37,792 bases of DNA, from positions 1-37,792 of the forward strand of contig JAFLTG010000023.1 in the NCBI GenBank assembly GCA_022510545.1, given 5' to 3'. The notes beneath the pieces were generated by a model. The model was not told the DNA's origin, searched no databases, and saw only the letters and a program-made list of their open reading frames with translations. Each line of letters begins with the position of its first letter. The stretch's first letter is position 1. Of this stretch, positions 1 through 13,664 are shown piece after piece. The position numbers were made by a program, and so were the translations under genes. This stretch comes from Lachnospiraceae bacterium (lineage in GTDB: Bacteria; Bacillota; Clostridia; Lachnospirales; Lachnospiraceae).

Positions 1-6303
<6,303 letters not shown>

Positions 6304-6340
6304 TCTTTTCAAAAAAGTGTAACGAAATAATAGTAAAAAT

Positions 6341-6383
6341 TGACCTCCAATAGTTAGACTTTATGCCTGGCTTTTGGAGGTCA
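6341..6383 (+). terminator. Hairpin after the GH53 gene
   Basis: Perfect 10-bp inverted repeat TGACCTCCAA / TTGGAGGTCA (6341-6350 and 6374-6383) with a 23-nt loop, 38 nt after the stop. The following T content is modest, so it is a plausible but not textbook intrinsic terminator. Confidence 0.5.
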
Positions 6384-6431
6384 GTTCATTCTATTGGATT
6401 TCTAAAAAATTGTATTTCTTACTAATTTATG

Positions 6432-6461
6432 GTTTCCTTTTTTTTGCTAATGCGTTATAAT
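6432..6461 (+). promoter_or_regulatory. Probable promoter of fba
   Basis: Perfect -10 TATAAT at 6456-6461, about 60 nt before the aldolase start. The -35 region (around 6432-6438) is a T-rich, poor match to TTGACA. Confidence 0.4.
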
Positions 6462-6519
6462 TACATCAAAGATTAAGGCGGACAGCCTGAATATAAAATT
6501 TTTATGGAGGTAGTGAAAA

Positions 6520-7383
6520 ATGTTAGTATCAGCAACAGAAATGCTTAAAAAAGCAGTAGCCGGCCATTATGCCGTAGGACAGTTCAACATCAACAACCTT
6601 GAGTGGACCAAAGCAATCCTTTTAACAGCACAGGAGTGCAATTCACCTGTTATCCTCGGCGTATCTGAAGGTGCAGGAAAGTATATGGGTGGATATGATG
6701 TAGTAATGGGTATGGTAAACGGCCTTATCAAAGACCAGAATATCACAGTACCCGTAGCAGTACATTTGGATCATGGTTCTTATGAACACTGCTATAAATG
6801 TATGGAAGCAGGTTTCCCGTCAGTTATGTTTGACGGTTCTCACTATTCAATCGATGAAAACATCGCTAAGACCAAAGAACTGGTTGAAGCAGCTCACGCT
6901 AAGGGAATTTCCATTGAGGCAGAAGTTGGCTCCATCGGCGGTGAGGAAGACGGCGTAGTAGGAATGGGTGAGTGTGCAGATCCTAATGAATGTAAGCAGA
7001 TTGCAGACCTCGGAGTAGACTTCCTTGCAGCAGGTATCGGTAATATTCATGGTAAATATCCTGAGAACTGGAAAGGCTTACAGTTCAATGTACTTGAAGC
7101 TGTTCAGGAGAAGACAGGTTCTCTTCCGTTAGTTCTTCATGGTGGTACAGGTATTCCGGAAGATATGATTAAGAAAGCAATTTCTCTTGGAGTTGCTAAG
7201 ATCAATGTTAATACAGAATGCCAGTTATCATTTGCAGCAGCTACACGTAAATATATCGAAGCCGGTAAAGACCTTGAAGGTAAAGGTTTCGATCCTCGTA
7301 AACTTCTTGCTCCCGGTTTTGATGCAATCAAAGCAACAGTCAAAGAGAAAATGGAACTGTTTGGCTCAGTTGGCAAGGCATAA
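6520..7383 (+). CDS. fba: Class II fructose-bisphosphate aldolase
   Basis: Cytoplasmic zinc-dependent glycolytic enzyme that interconverts fructose-1,6-bisphosphate with dihydroxyacetone phosphate and glyceraldehyde-3-phosphate. The 287-residue protein carries the class II signature: catalytic Asp84 and zinc ligand His85 in VHLDHGSY, the glycine-rich SIGGEEDG loop (138-145), and further zinc ligands His177 (GNIHGKY) and His207 (LHGGTG), followed by the phosphate-binding KINVNTE segment (227-233). The length is normal for the short bacterial GatY/FbaA-type enzymes. The start has a strong TGGAGG Shine-Dalgarno 10 nt upstream. The gene stands alone between a promoter and a hairpin terminator. 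A tagatose-bisphosphate aldolase is the only serious alternative from family similarity. Confidence 0.95.
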   Translation: MLVSATEMLKKAVAGHYAVGQFNINNLEWTKAILLTAQECNSPVILGVSEGAGKYMGGYDVVMGMVNGLIKDQNITVPVAVHLDHGSYEHCYKCMEAGFPSVMFDGSHYSIDENIAKTKELVEAAHAKGISIEAEVGSIGGEEDGVVGMGECADPNECKQIADLGVDFLAAGIGNIHGKYPENWKGLQFNVLEAVQEKTGSLPLVLHGGTGIPEDMIKKAISLGVAKINVNTECQLSFAAATRKYIEAGKDLEGKGFDPRKLLAPGFDAIKATVKEKMELFGSVGKA

Positions 7384-7425
7384 AAAGTACACTGACATAT
7401 ATTTATTAAAGTATACTTACATTTT

Positions 7426-7450
7426 AAGGGTTGCCTGTTTGGCAGCCCTT
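7426..7450 (+). terminator. Terminator of fba
   Basis: Stem AAGGGTTGCC / GGCAGCCCTT with one G-T wobble and a 5-nt loop TGTTT, 43 nt after the fba stop. The trailing sequence is only weakly T-rich. Confidence 0.6.
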
Positions 7451-7537
7451 TAATATGCGATATGAGCAAGTTATAAGATTTTAAAAGAGGTTTATGATTC
7501 TTTAAATAAAGTTGTATGAAATGAGGGTATAAAAACA

Positions 7538-8014
7538 ATGATGAAAACATGGGATATAAGAGTAGATGATATTGAATATCGTATTGAACTGAAAAACAAT
7601 AAAAAAGTTTTTGTAAACGGTGAAGAACTTAAGCTCAAAAATTATGTCAAGAAAACCGGTCTGGTACATACCGAATATGAAATCCCCTTTGGTCCCAAAA
7701 CAGGAGTCTTGGTGCTGATGAGTATGAATGCACCGCATCTTTATATTGATAACAGGGATTGTGAAACCGGACAGGAATATTCTCCGTTGAAAATACCCGT
7801 ATGGGCATATATTTTTATGGTACTCCATTGCATCAACTTCTTAAACGGTGCATTAGGCGGCGCGATGGCAGTTGTCGGAATTACATTCGCAACCTACATA
7901 TCCTGTAATAAAAATATGAACATCATGCTAAGGCTGATACTTAACATATTATTACTTATAGTCATTTATGCAGTTGTTTTCGGAGTAGCGGTTGTTTTGG
8001 CAGGTCTTCTATAA
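7538..8014 (+). CDS. Two-helix membrane protein with N-terminal beta domain, unknown function
   Basis: Not recognised as a named family. The 158-residue protein has a soluble N-terminal part (about 1-85) of short beta-like stretches beginning KTWDIRVDDIEYRIEL and containing KVFVNGEELKLK, followed by a short hydrophobic stretch (about 88-122, probably one helical hairpin or helix) and a strong C-terminal transmembrane helix (about 130-158). There is no signal peptide, so the beta domain should be cytoplasmic or the N terminus loops. The N-terminal pattern resembles the FAIM1-like fold by eye (inference only). A GAGGG Shine-Dalgarno lies upstream. It is a single gene that converges on the AGCS transporter gene and shares a bidirectional terminator with it. 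Confidence 0.75.
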   Translation: MMKTWDIRVDDIEYRIELKNNKKVFVNGEELKLKNYVKKTGLVHTEYEIPFGPKTGVLVLMSMNAPHLYIDNRDCETGQEYSPLKIPVWAYIFMVLHCINFLNGALGGAMAVVGITFATYISCNKNMNIMLRLILNILLLIVIYAVVFGVAVVLAGLL

Positions 8015-8038
8015 TACCAAATATAAATATGAGTAGAA

Positions 8039-8066
8039 GATGGTGGGACATATATGTCCCACCATC
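8039..8066. terminator. Bidirectional terminator between convergent genes
   Basis: A perfect 28-nt palindrome (14-bp arms starting GATGGTGGGACATA) sits in the 61-nt gap between the stop of the small membrane protein gene (+) and the stop of the symporter gene (-), ideally placed to end both transcripts. Confidence 0.8.
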
Positions 8067-8075
8067 GTTCCCTCA

Positions 8076-9569
8076 TTATTTTGAAACAGCATCTTCCTGC
8101 ATCTTCTGTATCTCCGGATCATACGAAAGCATCGGCTTCTCATCCTTCCCTTTCAAAACCCGGTTTACATAATTCATAGTAATTTTATATACCAACGGAG
8201 ACAGAACCAGCACACCAATCAAGTTGGGAATCATCATAAGCCCGTTAAATGTATCCGCAAGGTCCCACGCAAGGTTATCACCCATTACAGCACCACCAAA
8301 GATTGCTATTACAAAAATTACTCTATATACAATAGTAAACTTTTCACCGAACAAAAATTCACATGCCTTGGTACCGTAATGACTCCAGCCAAGCACGGTA
8401 GAGAATGCAAACAACATAACCGCAATCGCTATAAAGCCGGCTCCGATTTGACCAAAGTGTATGGAAAATACCGTTGATACGATATTTGCCTTGGTCAGCT
8501 CGATTCCGTTATATGTTTCAAGAGCAACTCCGGTTTCCAGATCAACCAGTCCTGAAGACAGTACTGAAAATGCTGTCAGCGTACATACAATGATTGTATC
8601 TGCAAACACCTCAAATATTCCCCACATACCCTGACGTACCGGCTCACTTACATTAGAATTGGAATGAACCATAACAGAAGAACCAAGACCGGCTTCGTTG
8701 GAGAAAACGCCTCGTTTCATACCCTGTTCAATTGCCAGTTTTGCACCGTAACCTACAATACCGCCGCCGGCTGCCTGCATTGCAAACGCACCTTTGAATA
8801 TAGCTCCGAATACGGCTCCGACATGAGATATATTTGTAATAAGTATTACAATGGATCCTACTATGTATATAACAACCATAAAAGGAACAATCTTTTCGGT
8901 AACGGAAGCAATACGTTTAAGGCCGCCGACAATTACCAGACCACCCATTATAAGAACAAAAATTCCGGTAACCCATGTAGGCACTCCGAATACGGTATTC
9001 ATATTTCCGGATATAGAGTTAACTTGTGTCATATTACCGATTCCGAATGATGCAAGGAAGCAGAAGATTGAAAAAAGTACCGCCAGAATCATACCAATCT
9101 GTTTACAGCCTTTTTTACTTCCAAGTCCGTCTTTCAGATAGTACATAGCACCACCGGACCATTCATCTTGCTTATTTTTACGACGATAATAAATACCAAG
9201 TACATTTTCTGAAAAATTAGTCATCATTCCAAAGAATGCAATCAGCCACATCCAGAACACTGCCCCGGGACCGCCGACCATAATTGCACCTGCCACACCG
9301 ACGATATTTCCTGTTCCTACCGTAGCAGCAAGCGCTGTACACAGTGATTGGAACTGTGAAATAGATTTGTCCTTGGTATGACCAAGAACATCCTTATCTT
9401 TAAAAATCGCACCGATTGTCATCTTCATCCAGTGACCGATATGACCAATCTGGAAAAACTTAGTCAGTATAGTCATAAGTACACCCACGACCGATAAAAG
9501 AATCAGTGCCGGCCATCCCCAGACAAAGCTGTTGACGGCATCGTTGACATTTGTAATAATCTCTAACAT
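8076..9569 (-). CDS. Alanine/glycine:cation symporter (AGCS family)
   Basis: Inner-membrane secondary transporter that imports small neutral amino acids (alanine, glycine or related) with sodium. The 497-residue protein has about ten hydrophobic segments and the AGCS hallmarks ALAATVGTGNIVGVA and GGPGAVFWMW in its N-terminal third, plus the GMKRGVFSNEAGLGS segment further on. The reading frame extends to 9641, but the ATG at 9569 (MLEIITN) is preceded by GGAGGG at a good distance, so that start is chosen; the extra 24 residues would be an atypical extension. It is monocistronic and ends at the shared palindromic terminator. The amino acid specificity cannot be read from sequence. Confidence 0.92.
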   Translation of the reverse strand: MLEIITNVNDAVNSFVWGWPALILLSVVGVLMTILTKFFQIGHIGHWMKMTIGAIFKDKDVLGHTKDKSISQFQSLCTALAATVGTGNIVGVAGAIMVGGPGAVFWMWLIAFFGMMTNFSENVLGIYYRRKNKQDEWSGGAMYYLKDGLGSKKGCKQIGMILAVLFSIFCFLASFGIGNMTQVNSISGNMNTVFGVPTWVTGIFVLIMGGLVIVGGLKRIASVTEKIVPFMVVIYIVGSIVILITNISHVGAVFGAIFKGAFAMQAAGGGIVGYGAKLAIEQGMKRGVFSNEAGLGSSVMVHSNSNVSEPVRQGMWGIFEVFADTIIVCTLTAFSVLSSGLVDLETGVALETYNGIELTKANIVSTVFSIHFGQIGAGFIAIAVMLFAFSTVLGWSHYGTKACEFLFGEKFTIVYRVIFVIAIFGGAVMGDNLAWDLADTFNGLMMIPNLIGVLVLSPLVYKITMNYVNRVLKGKDEKPMLSYDPEIQKMQEDAVSK

Positions 9570-9777
9570 AACACCCTCCATTCGCAATTTTGCTAATATT
9601 TTAACAAAATTAAGTTTTAAACTAAATGATATAGTTTGCAATAAAAAAAGTATAATAGAATATTAAATAGACTATTACACCCTCGTAATGTTATTATTTT
9701 ATACTAGATATATAATTATGTCAATAAAAATGTATAATTGTATACAATGTGGGATACATGAAATAATTAAAATTATT
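9570..9777. other. AT-rich intergenic region upstream of the symporter
   Basis: 208 nt between two minus-strand genes; it must hold the symporter promoter. A minus-strand TATACT-like -10 can be seen near 9648-9653 but without a convincing -35. A perfect 12-nt palindrome ATTGTATACAAT lies at 9737-9748 and could be an operator; no gene is seen. Confidence 0.35.
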
Positions 9778-10674
9778 TTAATCAATTTTAGTGGACTGGT
9801 GAAATATCATACGGTCATACCATGTACCATCAATTTCAACTTTTTCATACTGCTCAAACCCCAGCTTCCTGCAGAGGGCCATAGATATTTCATTACCCTC
9901 CATAACAAGTACCTGAAAAGAGTTAAAGCCTAATTCTTCCCGGCCATATTTGATAATCGCCTGACAAACCTCATAAGCATACCCTTGTCCTTGGAATGGT
10001 ACGGCAATCACAAAACCAAGCTCCGGAATATCATAGCCCTCACGCCAGCTAATACCTGCCCTGCCGATAACCGTTTGTGAACTCTTTTCTAATACTGTCC
10101 ACATTCCATAACCATAAAAAGAATATACTTTCTTAATATAATCTTTAATATATTCAACTTCTTCATCTCGATCAACATACAGATTTTCCATATATTTTGT
10201 AATAGATGGTTCACTATATATTTCATAAAAACTGTCTACATCATCAACCGTACTTTCCCGAATTGTGCACCTGTCCGTTTCCAGAATAGTCCAAGGTTGT
10301 CCTGTCAGTCGCAGATATCCCAGCTTAAGAGATTCATATTCTATCTCCCTAATATCCTCAATAGCATATTCGGCGTATGAAAAAGTCTTATCACGGTTGC
10401 CTTCATGCAAATAAACAATAACCGGCAGGCCTTTCAATTTCAACTGATTGTGATAAACCGGATTATCTGTAATATAGAGTGTGTCTATGATCTCAGTTCT
10501 TGTACATTTATTAACAATCTCCTGATTGGACAACGTCTCGTCTGTATTTTGGTATCTGAGCGGTTTCCCTATTATAGAAACCGTTATACCATATAGCGCA
10601 AGCTCATCCACAAGATTCTCAATATCATATATAGATTTTTCATCATCTAAAATAAATATAACCTTTTTCAACAT
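9778..10674 (-). CDS. GNAT N-acetyltransferase with N-terminal HAD-like domain
   Basis: The C-terminal part (about 130-295 of 298 residues) is a RimJ/RimL-type GNAT acetyltransferase: it opens with the typical LETDRCTIRESTVDDVD stretch, has the acetyl-CoA loop in VPFQGQGYAYE (225-235) and the MALCRKLGFEQYEKV segment near the end. The N-terminal 125 residues look like a degenerate HAD-type domain (KKVIFILDDE at the start, then LYITDNPVYHNQLKLKGLPV at 66-85, resembling the HAD TDS...A...G motif), but the DxDGT nucleophile motif is not intact (ILDDE), so phosphatase activity is doubtful. The substrate is unknown. A weak AAGGTAA precedes the start. It is transcribed divergently from the cyclophilin gene. 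Confidence 0.8.
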   Translation of the reverse strand: MLKKVIFILDDEKSIYDIENLVDELALYGITVSIIGKPLRYQNTDETLSNQEIVNKCTRTEIIDTLYITDNPVYHNQLKLKGLPVIVYLHEGNRDKTFSYAEYAIEDIREIEYESLKLGYLRLTGQPWTILETDRCTIRESTVDDVDSFYEIYSEPSITKYMENLYVDRDEEVEYIKDYIKKVYSFYGYGMWTVLEKSSQTVIGRAGISWREGYDIPELGFVIAVPFQGQGYAYEVCQAIIKYGREELGFNSFQVLVMEGNEISMALCRKLGFEQYEKVEIDGTWYDRMIFHQSTKID

Positions 10675-10688
10675 TTATCTTTACCTTC

Positions 10689-10716
10689 TTGTTTGTTTAC
10701 TATAAAATTATATAAT
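10689..10716 (+). promoter_or_regulatory. Probable promoter of the cyclophilin gene
   Basis: TTGTTT (10689-10694), 16-nt spacer, perfect TATAAT (10711-10716), ending 24 nt before the chosen ATG at 10741. It lies outside the coding region chosen here, which supports the later start. Confidence 0.55.
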
Positions 10717-10740
10717 AAACCCAGAAAGGAATCAAAAACT

Positions 10741-11274
10741 ATGTCACAAAATCCAATAGTAACATTTACTATGAAAAGCGGCGAAACTTTTAAAGCCGAA
10801 CTTTACCCCGATATTGCACCGATATCGGTCAATAACTTTATCAGTCTGATACAGAAAAATTTCTACGATGGTCTTATTTTTCACCGGGTTATCAAAAACT
10901 TTATGATTCAGGGCGGTGATCCGGAAGGAACAGGTATGGGAGGCCCGGGTTATTCTATACGCGGCGAATTTGAGCAGAACGGTTATCCCAATGACTTAAA
11001 GCATACCGCAGGAGTACTTTCTATGGCAAGGAGCATGCATCCCAATTCTGCAGGGAGCCAGTTCTTTGTAATGCACAAAAATGCTCCTCACTTAGACGGC
11101 TCTTATGCTGCATTTGGAAAAGTTACAGAGGGTATGGAAGTTGTAAATAAGATTGCGGAAACCGCAACCGATGCCAATGACAGACCAATTGAGCCACAGG
11201 TAATTGATACGGTTACCGTGGAGACATTCGGGGTGGATTATCCGGAACCGGATAAGATTCAGGGAGTATTTTAG
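10741..11274 (+). CDS. Cyclophilin-type peptidyl-prolyl cis-trans isomerase
   Basis: Catalyses cis-trans isomerisation of X-Pro bonds during protein folding. The 177-residue protein is a single cyclophilin domain with the core FHRVIKNFMIQGGDPEGTG (47-65), whose Arg49 corresponds to the catalytic arginine, and further conserved GSQFFVMHKNAPHLDGSYAAFG. It has no signal peptide, so it is cytoplasmic. The frame extends to 10693, but the ATG at 10741 has AGAAAGGAA in front and the earlier start would overlap the promoter. Monocistronic. Confidence 0.94.
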   Translation: MSQNPIVTFTMKSGETFKAELYPDIAPISVNNFISLIQKNFYDGLIFHRVIKNFMIQGGDPEGTGMGGPGYSIRGEFEQNGYPNDLKHTAGVLSMARSMHPNSAGSQFFVMHKNAPHLDGSYAAFGKVTEGMEVVNKIAETATDANDRPIEPQVIDTVTVETFGVDYPEPDKIQGVF

Positions 11275-11554
11275 TGAACTGTCGAACATGGTTTTGTTCA
11301 CAATTTGTTAAAATTTATTTTAAAGAAACTTCATTTACATATCATTCTTTAGACATTTCTTTTGCATATACTAAATACATAAGATGACAAAAGATATTAA
11401 CAAAGATAGATAGTTTAATCAATACTTTTTCATAATAAATGCCAAGTAAATTATTTTACTTGGCATCCTCCCTTTTTATAAGAAAAATAATATATTACTA
11501 AAATTTTTGATAATGCAGGATTAAATTGTATTAAAAAATGTGCAATGTTTTCTA
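11275..11554. other. Non-coding spacer downstream of cyclophilin
   Basis: AT-rich stretch without a supported reading frame. It contains a weak GAACA/TGTTC hairpin at 11284-11299 just after the cyclophilin stop and the strong hairpin listed separately at 11439-11466. Nothing else was recognised. Confidence 0.5.
11439..11466 (+). terminator. Strong hairpin with downstream T-run
   Basis: Perfect 12-bp stem ATGCCAAGTAAA / TTTACTTGGCAT around a TTAT loop, followed eight nucleotides later by TTTTT. It is 165 nt after the cyclophilin stop, so it ends either a long 3' UTR or an unannotated small RNA. Confidence 0.6.
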
Positions 11555-11583
11555 TTGACAGAAATTATTGGCGGTGATAGAAT
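11555..11583 (+). promoter_or_regulatory. Near-consensus promoter of the amt leader
   Basis: TTGACA (11555-11560), 17-nt spacer, TAGAAT (11578-11583). Transcription would start near 11590, only about 10 nt before the first terminator-like hairpin and about 165 nt before the amt start codon. Confidence 0.7.
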
Positions 11584-11598
11584 CCATTTCATAAGAGC

Positions 11599-11631
11599 AA
11601 AGGCGCTGTGAAATTTTCATGGCGCTTTTTT
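11599..11631 (+). terminator. First leader terminator/attenuator of amt
   Basis: Thirteen-pair stem between 11599-11611 and 11617-11629, including GGCGC / GCGCT-type pairing with three G-U wobbles, followed by a run of six T at 11626-11631. It is positioned directly after the predicted transcription start. Confidence 0.6.
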
Positions 11632-11638
11632 ATTATAT

Positions 11639-11697
11639 AAAATGTGGAGCAATGGCGCTTCTTCAATTGGAAGAGCATTGTATCCACATTTTTTATT
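11639..11697 (+). terminator. Second leader terminator/attenuator of amt
   Basis: Outer stem AAAATGTGGA / TCCACATTTT (11639-11648 and 11683-11692), inner pairing CAATG/CATTG and CTTCT/GGAAG with a six-base loop, followed by T-rich sequence. It contains ATGGCGCTT, the same sequence as the right arm of the first hairpin, so alternative pairing between the two is possible. Confidence 0.6.
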
Positions 11698-11755
11698 TAT
11701 AACAACAGAAAGTTCGTATAGCGTGCTTTCTATTGTATAGAAGGAGGAGAAAATT

Positions 11756-13504
11756 ATGACGGAAGAAATTTTGAGTGTTGTAAGTGGTGAAGTTTTTGGC
11801 GTCTGGTTTCTAATTGGCGCCGCGTTGGTGTTCTGGATGCAGGCAGGTTTTGCAATGGTTGAAGCCGGATTTACCAGAGCTAAGAATGCAGGAAACATTT
11901 TGATGAAAAATCTTATGGATTTCTGTATCGGTACTGTGGTTTTCATACTGATTGGTTTTGGACTGCTCTTTGGTGAAGACCTGGTCGGTTTGATCGGAAC
12001 TCCCGGTTTTGACATTTTTACGGATTATGCCAATTTTGACTGGTCCAACTTTGTATTCAACCTTGTGTTCTGTGCAACGACAGCAACAATTGTTTCCGGA
12101 GCTATGGCGGAGAGAACTAAATTTTTGTCCTACTGTATTTACTCCGGAATAATATCGGCATTGATTTATCCGATCGAAGCCCATTGGATATGGGGAGGCG
12201 GTTTTCTTGCACAGATGGGCTTCCATGATTTTGCGGGTTCGTGTGCAATACATATGGTAGGCGGTATATCCGCCTTAATCGGAGCTAAGATATTAGGACC
12301 TCGTATAGGTAAGTTCACTAAGGAAAAAGGCAGCAAAGCTATAAAAGTAAACGCTATTCCCGGACACAATCTTCCGATGGGCGCCCTTGGAGTATTCATC
12401 TTATGGCTTGGATGGTATGGTTTTAACGGTGCAGCTTGTACCAGCGTAGCACAGCTTGGCTCGGTTTTTGTAACAACAACGGTTGCGCCCGCAATTGCGA
12501 CAGTGGTGTGTATGATATTTACCTGGGTTAAATACGGTAAACCGGATGTTTCTATGTGTTTAAACGCATCTCTGGCAGGCTTGGTTGCTATCACGGCGCC
12601 CTGCGATGTTACGGATGTAACAGGTGCATTGATTATTGGTGCGGTATCCGGACTACTGGTTGTATTTGGCGTCTGGTTCCTGGATTATAAGCTTCATATT
12701 GATGACCCTGTAGGTGCGGTGGCGGTTCACTGTTTAAACGGTATCTGGGGTACGATTGCGGTAGGTCTTTTTGCCACAACATCTGCTCCGGGAAATGACA
12801 GTGTTGTCGGTCTTTTCTATGGCGGTGGATTCACACAGCTTGGATTACAGTTGATAGGTTTTGTTTCCGTAGCAGCATGGACTGCAGTAACAATAACTGT
12901 TACGTTTATGATTATTAAATCGGTTGCCGGACTTAGGGTTACCGAGGAAGAAGAAATTGTCGGACTCGATTCCTGTGAGCACGGACTTGCATCGGCATAT
13001 TCAGGTTTCAGTATTATGGATATATCTAACTCTATGACTATGGATATCAATGAAAATACCAGTCTGGGAACGGATGACTACGATGAGGCTTCCAATGTAC
13101 AAAAAGATGCGGCAGTGCCTGTTATAACACAGTTCTCAGAGCCGTCAACAGGAATGCACAAAGTAGTTATTGTAGCTAAGCTCTCCAGATATGATAACTT
13201 AAAGAAAGCAATGAATGACTTAGGCGTAACCGGTATGACAGTTACACAGGTAATGGGCTGTGGTGTTCAGAAAGGTTCCGGAGATAAATATCGTGGAGCA
13301 GAAGTAGATGCAACCCTTCTTCCTAAAGTTAAGGTTGAAGTAATCGTAAGTAAGATTCCTGTTGATTCTGTTATTGCGGCAGCTAAGAAAGCGCTTTATA
13401 CCGGACATATCGGAGACGGTAAGATTTTTGTATACAATGTAGCCAAGGTCGTAAAAGTACGTACCGGTGAAGAAGACTATGCAGCGCTTCAGGATGTTGA
13501 ATAA
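11756..13504 (+). CDS. amt: Ammonium transporter fused to a PII signal protein (Amt-PII)
   Basis: Membrane ammonium channel with its own regulatory domain covalently attached. Residues 1 to about 397 form the Amt domain of eleven helices, with the pore twin histidines at His166 (DFAGSCAIHMVGG) and His325 (DDPVGAVAVHCLNG). A linker of about 70 residues (398-466), rich in Ser, Asp, Asn and Glu, leads into a complete PII (GlnB/GlnK) domain from Met467 to 582: T-loop KYRGAEVD with Tyr512 at the position uridylylated in enterobacterial PII, and HIGDGKIFV (551-559) at the nucleotide site. In most bacteria GlnK is a separate protein that plugs the Amt pore; here it is tethered. GAAGGAGGAG precedes the ATG. 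The gene is alone behind a promoter with two leader terminators, consistent with nitrogen-dependent attenuation (inference). Confidence 0.95.
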   Translation: MTEEILSVVSGEVFGVWFLIGAALVFWMQAGFAMVEAGFTRAKNAGNILMKNLMDFCIGTVVFILIGFGLLFGEDLVGLIGTPGFDIFTDYANFDWSNFVFNLVFCATTATIVSGAMAERTKFLSYCIYSGIISALIYPIEAHWIWGGGFLAQMGFHDFAGSCAIHMVGGISALIGAKILGPRIGKFTKEKGSKAIKVNAIPGHNLPMGALGVFILWLGWYGFNGAACTSVAQLGSVFVTTTVAPAIATVVCMIFTWVKYGKPDVSMCLNASLAGLVAITAPCDVTDVTGALIIGAVSGLLVVFGVWFLDYKLHIDDPVGAVAVHCLNGIWGTIAVGLFATTSAPGNDSVVGLFYGGGFTQLGLQLIGFVSVAAWTAVTITVTFMIIKSVAGLRVTEEEEIVGLDSCEHGLASAYSGFSIMDISNSMTMDINENTSLGTDDYDEASNVQKDAAVPVITQFSEPSTGMHKVVIVAKLSRYDNLKKAMNDLGVTGMTVTQVMGCGVQKGSGDKYRGAEVDATLLPKVKVEVIVSKIPVDSVIAAAKKALYTGHIGDGKIFVYNVAKVVKVRTGEEDYAALQDVE

Positions 13505-13548
13505 TTATTAGCAAGTGACGTTTCTTTTTTCTATATCCCTTAATGAAA

Positions 13549-13572
13549 CCCTCGGCGAATTATCGCCGGGGG
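13549..13572 (+). terminator. Terminator of amt
   Basis: GC-rich stem CCCTCGGCGA / TCGCCGGGGG (one T-G wobble) with loop ATTA, 45 nt after the amt stop, then CTTTG. Directly precedes the pyk promoter. Confidence 0.65.
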
Positions 13573-13574
13573 CT

Positions 13575-13603
13575 TTGTATATTCAAATAAACTATGATAT
13601 AAT
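13575..13603 (+). promoter_or_regulatory. Promoter of pyk
   Basis: TTGTAT (13575-13580), 17-nt spacer, perfect TATAAT (13598-13603) with an extended TGA just upstream of the -10. The transcript would have a leader of about 55 nt before the ATG at 13665. Confidence 0.65.
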
Positions 13604-13664
13604 GTACGAAAAGGGCAGTTGCGCGTTTTCCGGGTCTCTGCCCATCACGAAAGGACATAAAAAC

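Noticed and set aside
9737-9748. Perfect palindrome ATTGTATACAAT
   Set aside because: Resembles GntR-type operators, but it is far (about 170 nt) from the symporter start and no regulator gene is nearby; too little support to call a site.
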